From the NCBI GenBank assembly GCA_031274385.1, contig JAISQH010000280.1, positions 1 to 6,054 on the forward strand: a DNA stretch of 6,054 nt, written 5' to 3'. Positions 1 to 6,054 of this stretch are shown piece after piece. A program made the position numbers and the translations under genes. Origin of the DNA: Planctomycetaceae bacterium. GTDB taxonomy: Bacteria; Planctomycetota; Planctomycetia; Pirellulales; Thermoguttaceae. A model generated the notes under the pieces. It was not told where the DNA came from and made no database searches. It worked only from the letters and a program-made list of their open reading frames with translations. How positions within the stretch are numbered: the first letter of the stretch is position 1; every line of letters begins with the position of its first letter.

Positions 1-2
1 AG

Positions 3-794
3 ATGCCTTTTCGTTTCCGGTTTGCTTTTACGCTGATCGAAATCATGTTGGTTCTTACCATGATGTTACTTCTTGCGGGGGTGGGACTTCCGGTACTTCA
101 AGGCACGCTGGAAAAGCAACGCTTACGATCTTCCGCTGAGATGTTGCGCGGCGAATGGCTTGATGCTCGTATTAATGCGATGGAAGAAGGGCAAATTCTG
201 TGTTTTCGTTGTCAACTGGGCGGTTCGGAATTGATTTTGGATCGTATTCTCGATTCGCATTTTACTGCCGGGCTTTCTTCACGGGAAACAACAGGACGAT
301 TCGAACAGATTGGTGAACTTGATCCATTCGAAAAAGGAGCGTTCACCGGAAAATCGGAAGATTTTATTTTGCGTGATCCGAGCCAAGCCTCCGAAGAAAC
401 CGGTACGAAATTGATCAAGTTACCGGAATCGGTTTTTGTTACGGATGTGTTGGCGATACCGGAAGAACGAGCGGCGTTTTATCTTGGGTTGACCATGCCG
501 GGCGAAGCGGGGACAGTTGAAGAAAACGCCGCAGAAAACGAAGCGGTAACAAATCAGGAAATACGGTTGGGCGAAACGTCCGGTTCTGACGGCAAACTCT
601 GGTCGGCTCCGATCTTTTTTTATCCTGACGGCACCACTTCCGCTGCAGCGGTTCTTTTGAAAAATGATCGGGGTTATTGTATTGAAGTACGGTTACGCGG
701 ATTAACGGGAATTGCAAAAGTTACTGAAATCCATTCCGCCGAAACCTACTCAGGCGAACTTGATGTCAGCCGGGAACATGATCGAGGACAGTAA
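3..794 (+). CDS. GspH/FimT-like pseudopilin (prepilin-type N-terminal methylation domain)
   Basis: This 263-residue protein probably is a minor pseudopilin of a type II secretion or type IV pilus-like system, inserted in the inner membrane and processed by a prepilin peptidase. The N-terminus has a short basic leader (residues 1-8), the FTLIE motif (9-13, with the conserved Glu five residues into the mature protein) and a hydrophobic helix to about residue 32. Near the C-terminus, PIFFYPDG (203-210) and RLRGLTGIAKV (230-240) resemble the strand-rich end of GspH/FimT proteins; the middle (about 75-200) is not recognisable and is acidic. Oddities are Ala rather than Gly before the cleavage site and a CxxC pair (C67, C70) plus C226. 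The ATG at 3 gives a leader of normal length, but only two bases lie upstream, so an earlier start or an upstream pseudopilin partner cannot be excluded. The pseudopilin class is well supported; the exact subtype is inference. Confidence 0.85.
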   Translation: MPFRFRFAFTLIEIMLVLTMMLLLAGVGLPVLQGTLEKQRLRSSAEMLRGEWLDARINAMEEGQILCFRCQLGGSELILDRILDSHFTAGLSSRETTGRFEQIGELDPFEKGAFTGKSEDFILRDPSQASEETGTKLIKLPESVFVTDVLAIPEERAAFYLGLTMPGEAGTVEENAAENEAVTNQEIRLGETSGSDGKLWSAPIFFYPDGTTSAAAVLLKNDRGYCIEVRLRGLTGIAKVTEIHSAETYSGELDVSREHDRGQ

Positions 795-809
795 CTGTTC
801 ACAGAAATT

Positions 810-835
810 AAGAGTAATTGTCTCTTTTGTTTTTA
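810..835 (+). terminator. weak candidate terminator after the pseudopilin gene
   Basis: A 5-bp stem (AAGAG at 810-814 with CTCTT at 822-826, 7-nt loop) is followed by a T-rich stretch with one G interruption (827-835). It lies 16 bases after the pseudopilin stop. The stem is short and AT-rich, so this is only a weak candidate for an intrinsic terminator. Confidence 0.2.
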
Positions 836-926
836 AGGATTGCGTACAAAAACGTAAGGAAAACGCGAGAAATTGATCATTTTGTGTCTTTCGTGATTCA
901 AAGAGAATATCGACATATAACGGCTC

Positions 927-954
927 TTGTCTATTTTAGTCAATCTGCTATCTT
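927..954 (+). promoter_or_regulatory. possible sigma70-type promoter upstream of manC
   Basis: TTGTCT (927-932) and TATCTT (949-954) are separated by 16 bases, each matching four of six positions of the TTGACA/TATAAT consensus. The position, about 110 bases before the manC start and after the preceding gene's stop, would suit an independent manC transcript. Such matches are common by chance in AT-rich spacers and planctomycete promoters are poorly defined, so confidence is low. Confidence 0.2.
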
Positions 955-959
955 TTATT

Positions 960-990
960 GGTTGTTAGTAGGTGGTAGCCGGTTGTTAGT
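960..990 (+). repeat. 10-bp direct repeat upstream of manC
   Basis: GGTTGTTAGT occurs exactly at 960-969 and again at 981-990, a spacing of 21 bases (two helical turns), so it could be a paired protein-binding site. The second copy runs into GCAAGCG (994-1000), a 7-mer also found in the palindromic element before the kinase gene. Function is unknown. Confidence 0.5.
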
Positions 991-1032
991 GCTGCAAGCG
1001 GCTTCTTTCCTACTTCACTCCCACCTCACACC

Positions 1033-1056
1033 TTCCCATTTTCCCATTTTCCCATT
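1033..1056 (+). repeat. three tandem copies of an 8-bp unit before manC
   Basis: TTCCCATT is repeated three times without mismatch at 1033-1040, 1041-1048 and 1049-1056, followed by a T-run and AAAATG. The tract ends seven bases before the manC start codon, in the place where a ribosome binding site would lie, and it contains no purine-rich Shine-Dalgarno motif. Copy number could change by replication slippage; whether it does is not visible here. Confidence 0.75.
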
Positions 1057-1063
1057 TTTTAAA

Positions 1064-2179
1064 ATGCTTTACGCTGTTATTTTAGCAGGCGGTTCCGGCA
1101 CACGGCTGTGGCCCGAAAGCCGTCAATCTCTTGCGAAACAGTTTCTTTCCTTTGAAGCCAATCGCACTTTGATTGAATCAACTGTTGATCGGTTAAGTTC
1201 GTTGGTTCCGATGGAACGGGTTTGGACTTTGACCGGACAATCCATGATCGGATTGATTGAAAAATCGCTTCCTGATTTGCCGAAAGACCATATTTTGGCG
1301 GAACCGGCGGCAAGAAACACGGCACCATGTATTGGTTGGGCTGCTGCCAAACTGATCAAGAACGATCCCGAAGCGGTCATGATGATTCTTCCGTCTGATC
1401 ATGTGATTCAGCCGGATTCGGTGTTCTGTGACACGTTGCGTTTTGCGGTTGACCTTGTCGAAGAGTCGCCGGAACAACTTGTTACGCTTGGCGTCAAGCC
1501 AACTTTTCCGTCCACATCTTACGGTTATATTCAACGGAACCGGAATTTGCCGTTGGAAACAGCGGTTACGGAAAAATGGAAAAATCTGACGACGGCGTTT
1601 AATGTTGTTCGATTTCACGAAAAGCCGCCGTTGGAAAAAGCAACTGAATTTTTGAAATCAGGCAACTTCGGTTGGAACGCCGGAATTTTCGTTTGGAAAG
1701 CCAAGACGATTCTGGAATTGCTCCGCCGTTTTGAGCCGGAAATCGGCGAACAACTTGATTTGATTTCCAATGCCATCGGAACAGATCAGGAACAAAATGT
1801 AACAGACCGGCTTTTTCCGTTAATGAAAAAAATCTCAATTGATTTTGCGGTCATGGAGCGGGCTGAAACAATTATTATGCTTGAAGCGGGTTTTTCCTGG
1901 GACGATGTTGGGACTTGGTGTTCGCTGGATCGGCTTTACGCAGAGCAACACGACATCGATGGCAATCTTGTTGTTGGTACGAAAATGCTGGCGGTTCATT
2001 CAACCGATTGTATTGTTCGCGGCAACAGTCCAGACCATCTCTTTGCCTTGCTCGGCATGGAAAACGTGATCGTTATTCAAACGGAAAACGCCACACTTAT
2101 TGCACGAAAAGATTGTGAAGAATCGGTTCGGGAAGTGATTGAAGAACTCAAAAAACGAAATTGGAACGAATATCTTTGA
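1064..2179 (+). CDS. manC: mannose-1-phosphate guanylyltransferase (GDP-mannose pyrophosphorylase)
   Basis: The cytosolic enzyme makes GDP-mannose and pyrophosphate from mannose 1-phosphate and GTP, supplying mannose (and often fucose or rhamnose) units for surface glycans. The 371-residue protein carries the nucleotidyltransferase signature LAGGSGTRLWP (7-17) with KQF (25-27), EPAARNTAP (80-88), PSDH (110-113) with the metal-binding Asp at 112, GVKPT and SYGYI (143-156), HEKP (185-188), WNAGIFVW (204-211), SIDFAVME (258-265) and WDDVGTW (279-285). It ends after the left-handed-helix-type segment and lacks the C-terminal phosphomannose isomerase cupin of bifunctional AlgA/ManC proteins, so it is the short single-domain type. 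The start at ATG 1064 is chosen because the family begins with this M-x-x-V-I-L-A-G-G strand. The frame is open back to a TTG at 818, but those 82 residues look like translated spacer. No Shine-Dalgarno is visible. The stop codon's last base begins the downstream palindrome. Confidence 0.95.
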   Translation: MLYAVILAGGSGTRLWPESRQSLAKQFLSFEANRTLIESTVDRLSSLVPMERVWTLTGQSMIGLIEKSLPDLPKDHILAEPAARNTAPCIGWAAAKLIKNDPEAVMMILPSDHVIQPDSVFCDTLRFAVDLVEESPEQLVTLGVKPTFPSTSYGYIQRNRNLPLETAVTEKWKNLTTAFNVVRFHEKPPLEKATEFLKSGNFGWNAGIFVWKAKTILELLRRFEPEIGEQLDLISNAIGTDQEQNVTDRLFPLMKKISIDFAVMERAETIIMLEAGFSWDDVGTWCSLDRLYAEQHDIDGNLVVGTKMLAVHSTDCIVRGNSPDHLFALLGMENVIVIQTENATLIARKDCEESVREVIEELKKRNWNEYL

Positions 2180-2241
2180 TAGTTAATAGTGAATAGTTAA
2201 TAGTTTCGCAAGCGATATTCACTATTAAATTGTTGAACGAT

Positions 2242-2282
2242 GCTTGCGAAACTATTAACTACGCTTGCGAAACTATTAACTA
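2242..2282. repeat. 20-bp direct repeat within the palindrome
   Basis: The segment beginning GCTTGCGAAAC at 2242-2261 is repeated exactly at 2263-2282, offset by 21 bases. Both copies can pair with the left arm (about 2195-2213), so the element can form two alternative hairpins, a long one using the second copy and a shorter one using the first. A further segment at 2216-2226 is an exact 11-bp reverse complement of 2185-2195, giving a third local pairing. This looks like duplication of one arm. Confidence 0.8.
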
Positions 2283-2303
2283 TTCACTATTCACTATTCA
2301 CTA
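2276..2303. repeat. tandem heptamers directly before the kinase start
   Basis: Four consecutive 7-bp units, TTAACTA (2276-2282) and TTCACTA three times (2283-2289, 2290-2296, 2297-2303), run into eight As and the ATG at 2310. The mirror-image array is at 2180-2204. This occupies the ribosome-binding region, so no Shine-Dalgarno sequence exists for the kinase gene. Slippage could alter unit number and leader folding. Confidence 0.8.
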
Positions 2304-2309
2304 AAAAAA

Positions 2310-5300
2310 ATGGTTTTACGGGAAATCGACGATCTTTGCGATGAATTTGAAGCCGCATTGCGGAAGGGTGATTCTGTGCAGATAGAAGATTTCCTGAATC
2401 GAGTTGAGGAGGAACACCGCCCGCAATTGTTACGAGAATTGCTTGAGATTGAAATTGAATTGTCTGCGGGAAAATCGAATGCGCCTACTTTTTTAATGAA
2501 GATTCAGGATTCGCTCCATGACCGGTTTCCAGAGCAATCCGAACAAATTGATTCGATTATTCGCCGCATTGCTCGACTTCGTCAGATCGGCGATTACGAA
2601 ATTCTCGAAGAGCTTGGTCACGGCGGCATGGGAATTGTTTATAAAGCGCGACAAAAACTTTTGAATCAAACTGTTGCGATTAAGGTTTTGTCACAAACGC
2701 TTCTCAACGATTCGCAGGCGGTGGGTCGATTTCGCCGTGAAATGCAACTGATTGGCGGGTTGAACCATCCGAATATTGTTCGTGCTTTGAATGCCGGTGA
2801 AACGGACGGTATTCATTATCTTGTTATGGAATTTATTGACGGCACAACACTTCAACGTCTTGGCGATCAACTTAGAAAAGAGTACGAAAAAAGCAACTTC
2901 TCTGTTGATGAAACAACAACGCCGTCTTATCCGGTACAAAAATTATCGTTTTCGTCCCGAAATTTTTCTTCGGCGGTAGCGGTTCCTTCTCATCCGATCA
3001 TCAAGCCGTTGTTTTCGGTTGGGGCGGCGTGTGAGGCGATTCGTCAGGCTGCGCTGGGATTGCAACACGCGCACGAATTTCAACTCGTTCACCGTGACAT
3101 TAAACCGGCAAATCTGATGATTGACCGTCACGGAACCGTTAAAATTCTTGATCTGGGACTTGGCAAATTTTTGGCGGAGCAACGATCCTCTGATTACAAC
3201 ACGTCGCTGACGATTGCCGGAACAACAATTGGTACAATCGACTACATTTCGCCGGAACAATGTGAAAGTGCCGGTGATGTGGATATTCGTGCCGATTTGT
3301 ACAGTCTTGGCTGTACGCTTTATTTTCTTTTAACCGGTAAGCCGCCGTACACAGGTTCTCGTTACGATACGACTCGAAAAAAACTAATGGCTCATATCAT
3401 CGGTGAAGTACCGAAACTCCGAAAAACGGTTGCGGAAATTCCCGAAGAACTTGAAGCGGTTCTCCAAAAAGTTCTTGCGAAGGAACCCGACGAACGTTTT
3501 CAGACGCCGCTGGAATTGGCGGCGGCGTTACAACCGTTTGCTTCGTTTGATGCGCTGCTGAATCTGATTGATGTTGAATTGCCCGGCGGTGTTTGCCGTT
3601 CGCCCGGTTCAACCGGTAAAATTCTTGGAACATCAGACACGCTTCAGACGAAAGCCGTTACGAAAAGCAATTTTGTCAAAAAGTTACAATCCCTTTCAAA
3701 AACATTGAAAATCGTTTCGGTTTTTGTGCTGATGGGTGTTGTTGTCACGGTATTGTTTTTGCAACGTTTCTTTTCGGAACAATTAAATCCATCCGGTAAC
3801 AAACAAACGGAGTCTATTATTCAAAATCCGATACCGTTACAGGATCAACAAGCGGCGATTCTGTCCGATTTGGCGCAACTTCCGGGTCTGAACGGTTCAT
3901 GGTGGTTTGAGGAAACGCCTTGGTATTTGCCGTTTGTGCGGGAATTATTGCTCAAAAAAATCGGAGAAACCGACAGTCTCAAAAAAATTCTTGGTGACGA
4001 TTTGGAAAAATGTTACGATCCGAATATTCCCGCAGTACAGGTTTGGCTTTGGAATCTTGTTCAAAAATTCCGTGACGATTTAACACCGAATGAGTTGAAA
4101 CTGGTTGAAAAACTCAAAGAATATTGCGATTCCAATATTGAAACGGATTCTAAAAAAATCTTTCAGGAATTATTGGAGTTATTGGATTTATTGACATCGG
4201 AATATTCGGACAAAAAAAACGGACGCGGAGTGATATTGCACACGCGGGCGTTGTTGGAACACAAACTTGCCGATCTTTACCATGATCGGGAGCGGGCGGT
4301 TGTTGCGGCAAAACATTACGAAGACGCGCTCGAACAATATCGCACGGAATTTCGTGACGGGGCAGCCGCATCGCGCCGATTGGAATTTCTGTGCCTGTCC
4401 GATTCCGCTCGTCTGGAATATCTTGCAACCGGCAACTATAACAAAGCGATTCAAAAATTTGAATCTGTTTCGCAGCAACGAAAAACCGGTGAACGATTTA
4501 GTCCTTTGTTTCTTGCTGAATTGCGTACTGCTCACGGGACTTTGTGTACAACAGCGGGTTTGTACGATGACACGTTATTTATTCGCGGGCGTGACGTTTT
4601 GCTTCGCGACAAAGAACGTAACCGGATTCATCCGTTGACGGCTTATTTATCGGAACAATATGCTTGGAGTCTTTTGGATCAATGGAAAGTTGCCGATGCC
4701 GAAAAACAATTTGCCGAAGCCCTTATTATTCGTGGCGCAAATTATCGTGAATCAAAAAATCTCTGGGCGTACATTCATTTTCTGCACGATTGTCACGGAC
4801 GTGCCATGACGTTTCGGTATCTTGGCAACACGGATCGTGCTGTGGAAGAATACCGCAAAATCATGACCATGATTGACGAAGAACTTCAAAAAACCCGTGA
4901 AATATCGGAACATTCTCAGTCTTCCGAATCATTGTCGGGAATGCGTCGTTTCAGAATTGGTCTTTGCGAACGGGCGGCGAACACGCGGGAACGTTTGGCG
5001 GACTGTACATTATATGGCGGTGCGGCATCCGGTGCCGGGCAAGGGCGGCTCAACGAAATAACACGGCTTTATGAAGAGGCGTCGCAACTTTACGGCTGGA
5101 CGGCGGAAATCCAAACTATGCGTTACAAGCAAAGTATTGCTCTTTTACTTCAGGAAAAAACAGAGGAGGCGGAACGAATACTCGCCGACCTGAATGTACA
5201 AAAACAAAGCCAACCTGTTACCTCACTTCGAAATGAATTGATTCGTCAGGTTGCTGAGGCGTTGCTGTCTTATCAGAAAAAGACTCAAACGTCCGCCGAA

Positions 5301-6017
5301 CGCAAACGGCTTTTCCGGCAATTTTTGCAACAGTTCACGATTCCGGGCAATCCGGCGAGTGCTGATGCGGCGCGTCGTGAAACGTTGGAGTTACGGTTAT
5401 TTTGTGCGGAGTTGCTTGTGAGTGATGCGTTGGAGGAAGCGGATTTTCAGGCATTACGGCGTGATCTTCCGTTTTTGGTACAGCCGTTGGGTTTTTTCAT
5501 GGAGCGGTCAGGTTCTCGTCCGTTTATCCGTCGAATCAGTGATTTGATTATCCGTTCGAGTGCGTTATTGTACGACAAGACAACCGATCCGGCGGCAAAG
5601 CAAATGCAAATTGTAACGATTGTCCGGTTGCTTGAAGGAATGAGGTTGCGAACCGGCTCGGACACGCCTTCCAATCTTTCTGTTTCAGAAACGATGCCGA
5701 GTCTGGTTGTCTTTTTTTTGACGGACGATCCGAAAGACGGGTTTGTGATTTTCTATCCGCAGGATGACCGTCTCGGTGAACTTTATCGGTTACCGCTGAC
5801 ACGAAAACAAGTTAAAAGTGGAACAAAAAAGCAGGGGCAAGAATGGAAATTGGAACCGAAATTGATTCAATTGATTCAGCAGGAATACAAATCGGGACGG
5901 ACAGTGAACATTTCTTGGAACGACGAAGCATCATGGGCGCGAACCGAAGACGCTCTTACCGATGCGGATTGGCAATTCAATGATTTGCCGCTCAACGGAT
6001 TACCGAACAATTTTTAA
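2310..6017 (+). CDS. membrane-anchored Hanks-type Ser/Thr protein kinase with C-terminal TPR region
   Basis: A 1235-residue planctomycete-type signalling kinase. Residues 1-50 form the acidic helical segment often found before these kinases (DLCDEFEAALRKG, then IEDFL and LLRELLEIE), which supports the ATG at 2310. The kinase domain spans about 96-410: glycine loop GHGGMG (103-108), VAIK with Lys125, helix-C Glu144, hinge around MEF (173-175), HRDIKPAN (261-268, catalytic Asp263), DLG (281-283) in place of DFG, SPE (314-316), Asp329 and Arg396. All catalytic residues are present, so it should be active. An insertion of roughly 45 residues (about 187-236), rich in Ser and Thr, separates hinge and catalytic loop. 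One membrane helix lies at about 468-486. The remaining 750 residues, probably outside the cytoplasmic membrane, contain at least five TPR-like helix pairs (about 647-681, 697-724, 780-808, 827-855, 941-961) for protein contacts. The last 100 residues, which start with beta-like strands, are unrecognised. Substrate and ligand are unknown. Confidence 0.93.
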   Translation: MVLREIDDLCDEFEAALRKGDSVQIEDFLNRVEEEHRPQLLRELLEIEIELSAGKSNAPTFLMKIQDSLHDRFPEQSEQIDSIIRRIARLRQIGDYEILEELGHGGMGIVYKARQKLLNQTVAIKVLSQTLLNDSQAVGRFRREMQLIGGLNHPNIVRALNAGETDGIHYLVMEFIDGTTLQRLGDQLRKEYEKSNFSVDETTTPSYPVQKLSFSSRNFSSAVAVPSHPIIKPLFSVGAACEAIRQAALGLQHAHEFQLVHRDIKPANLMIDRHGTVKILDLGLGKFLAEQRSSDYNTSLTIAGTTIGTIDYISPEQCESAGDVDIRADLYSLGCTLYFLLTGKPPYTGSRYDTTRKKLMAHIIGEVPKLRKTVAEIPEELEAVLQKVLAKEPDERFQTPLELAAALQPFASFDALLNLIDVELPGGVCRSPGSTGKILGTSDTLQTKAVTKSNFVKKLQSLSKTLKIVSVFVLMGVVVTVLFLQRFFSEQLNPSGNKQTESIIQNPIPLQDQQAAILSDLAQLPGLNGSWWFEETPWYLPFVRELLLKKIGETDSLKKILGDDLEKCYDPNIPAVQVWLWNLVQKFRDDLTPNELKLVEKLKEYCDSNIETDSKKIFQELLELLDLLTSEYSDKKNGRGVILHTRALLEHKLADLYHDRERAVVAAKHYEDALEQYRTEFRDGAAASRRLEFLCLSDSARLEYLATGNYNKAIQKFESVSQQRKTGERFSPLFLAELRTAHGTLCTTAGLYDDTLFIRGRDVLLRDKERNRIHPLTAYLSEQYAWSLLDQWKVADAEKQFAEALIIRGANYRESKNLWAYIHFLHDCHGRAMTFRYLGNTDRAVEEYRKIMTMIDEELQKTREISEHSQSSESLSGMRRFRIGLCERAANTRERLADCTLYGGAASGAGQGRLNEITRLYEEASQLYGWTAEIQTMRYKQSIALLLQEKTEEAERILADLNVQKQSQPVTSLRNELIRQVAEALLSYQKKTQTSAERKRLFRQFLQQFTIPGNPASADAARRETLELRLFCAELLVSDALEEADFQALRRDLPFLVQPLGFFMERSGSRPFIRRISDLIIRSSALLYDKTTDPAAKQMQIVTIVRLLEGMRLRTGSDTPSNLSVSETMPSLVVFFLTDDPKDGFVIFYPQDDRLGELYRLPLTRKQVKSGTKKQGQEWKLEPKLIQLIQQEYKSGRTVNISWNDEASWARTEDALTDADWQFNDLPLNGLPNNF

Positions 6018-6054
6018 TTTTTCTGCTTGTTTCGGATGTTAGCGACGGGGGCTT
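6018..6054. other. short tail after the kinase gene
   Basis: The 37 bases after the kinase stop start T-rich and contain no hairpin, start codon context or other feature that I can support. A neighbouring gene presumably lies beyond the window. Confidence 0.5.

Larger units (their letters stand above)
2179..2303. repeat. large imperfect palindrome built of 7-bp units, filling the manC-kinase gap
   Basis: The left arm 2179-2214 and the right arm 2262-2297 are reverse complements over 36 bp with a single mismatch; the inner 28 bp (2187-2214 with 2262-2289) are perfect. The arms consist of heptamers TAGTTAA and TAGTGAA (complement TTAACTA, TTCACTA) and close on a GCAAGCG/CGCTTGC core. The 47-bp loop holds an additional copy of the inner right arm. 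The element starts on the last base of the manC stop codon and ends at the A-run before the kinase ATG. No transposase, terminal inverted repeat boundary or flanking target duplication is visible. It may be a REP/MITE-like dispersed unit, a cruciform or an RNA hairpin in the kinase leader; which one cannot be told from one copy. It is not a normal intrinsic terminator for manC because A, not T, follows it. Confidence 0.85.

Noticed and set aside
818..1063. Small independent gene or N-terminal extension in the pseudopilin-manC gap
   Set aside because: The only open frame starts with TTG without a ribosome binding site, contains the tandem repeats and has no recognisable composition or motif.
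1077..1838. Minus-strand and alternate-frame open frames inside manC
   Set aside because: They overlap a strongly supported coding region and give basic, low-complexity translations without recognisable domains.
2179..2303. Palindrome as an intrinsic terminator for manC
   Set aside because: The hairpin is very long and AT-rich in its outer part and is followed by As rather than Ts on the coding strand; it does not have terminator form, though it might still affect transcript ends.
2179..2303. CRISPR array
   Set aside because: Repeats are 7-bp tandem units and one 20-bp direct repeat with a single-base gap; there are no regular unique spacers and no cas genes.
2691..5802. Several open frames in other frames and on the minus strand within the kinase gene
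   Set aside because: All lie inside the continuous kinase-TM-TPR frame with intact motifs, and their translations show no family features.
5861..5878. 9-bp tandem duplication ATTGATTCA near the kinase 3' end
   Set aside because: It encodes a simple LIQLIQ helix repeat and is explained by the protein sequence.
5697..6014. C-terminal end of the kinase as a CHAT-type protease domain
   Set aside because: The first strands (LVVFFLTDD, then FVIFYP and LYRLPLT) recall the beginning of CHAT domains, but no catalytic His/Cys dyad or following core is present in the remaining residues.

Overview
The window looks like chromosomal DNA from a member of the Planctomycetota with moderate G+C (judged by eye). 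The strongest lineage clue is the last gene. It is a very large membrane-anchored Ser/Thr kinase with the short acidic N-terminal segment, the DLG (not DFG) magnesium loop and the long TPR-type C-terminal part that are typical of planctomycete Hanks-type kinases. A type II secretion/type IV pilin-like protein and the absence of Shine-Dalgarno motifs before the two internal genes fit this. A finer taxonomic placement cannot be supported from the sequence alone.

Layout, all on the + strand: (1) 3-794, a GspH/FimT-like pseudopilin whose start lies at the window edge. (2) 795-1063, a 269-bp gap with a weak hairpin, a possible weak promoter, a 10-bp direct repeat and three tandem 8-bp pyrimidine-rich repeats ending a few bases before the next start. 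(3) 1064-2179, a single-domain mannose-1-phosphate guanylyltransferase (ManC). The reading frame stays open upstream to 818, but family alignment puts the start at 1064. (4) 2179-2303, a compact repeat element that fills almost the whole 130-bp gap: 36-bp inverted arms built of 7-bp units (TAGTTAA/TAGTGAA) capped by a GCAAGCG core, plus an extra internal copy of the right arm. (5) 2310-6017, a 1235-residue kinase-TM-TPR protein. (6) 6018-6054, a short tail with nothing recognisable.

The three genes have no obvious common pathway. The pseudopilin belongs to a secretion/pilus-like assembly. ManC makes GDP-mannose for glycan synthesis. The kinase is a membrane receptor or scaffold-type signalling protein. 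The gaps and repeats between them argue against a tightly coupled operon, although all are co-oriented. The most unusual part is the pair of intergenic regions. Each carries a related TTNNTAGT...GCAAGCG segment followed by a short tandem repeat, a homopolymer run and the start codon, with no Shine-Dalgarno motif.
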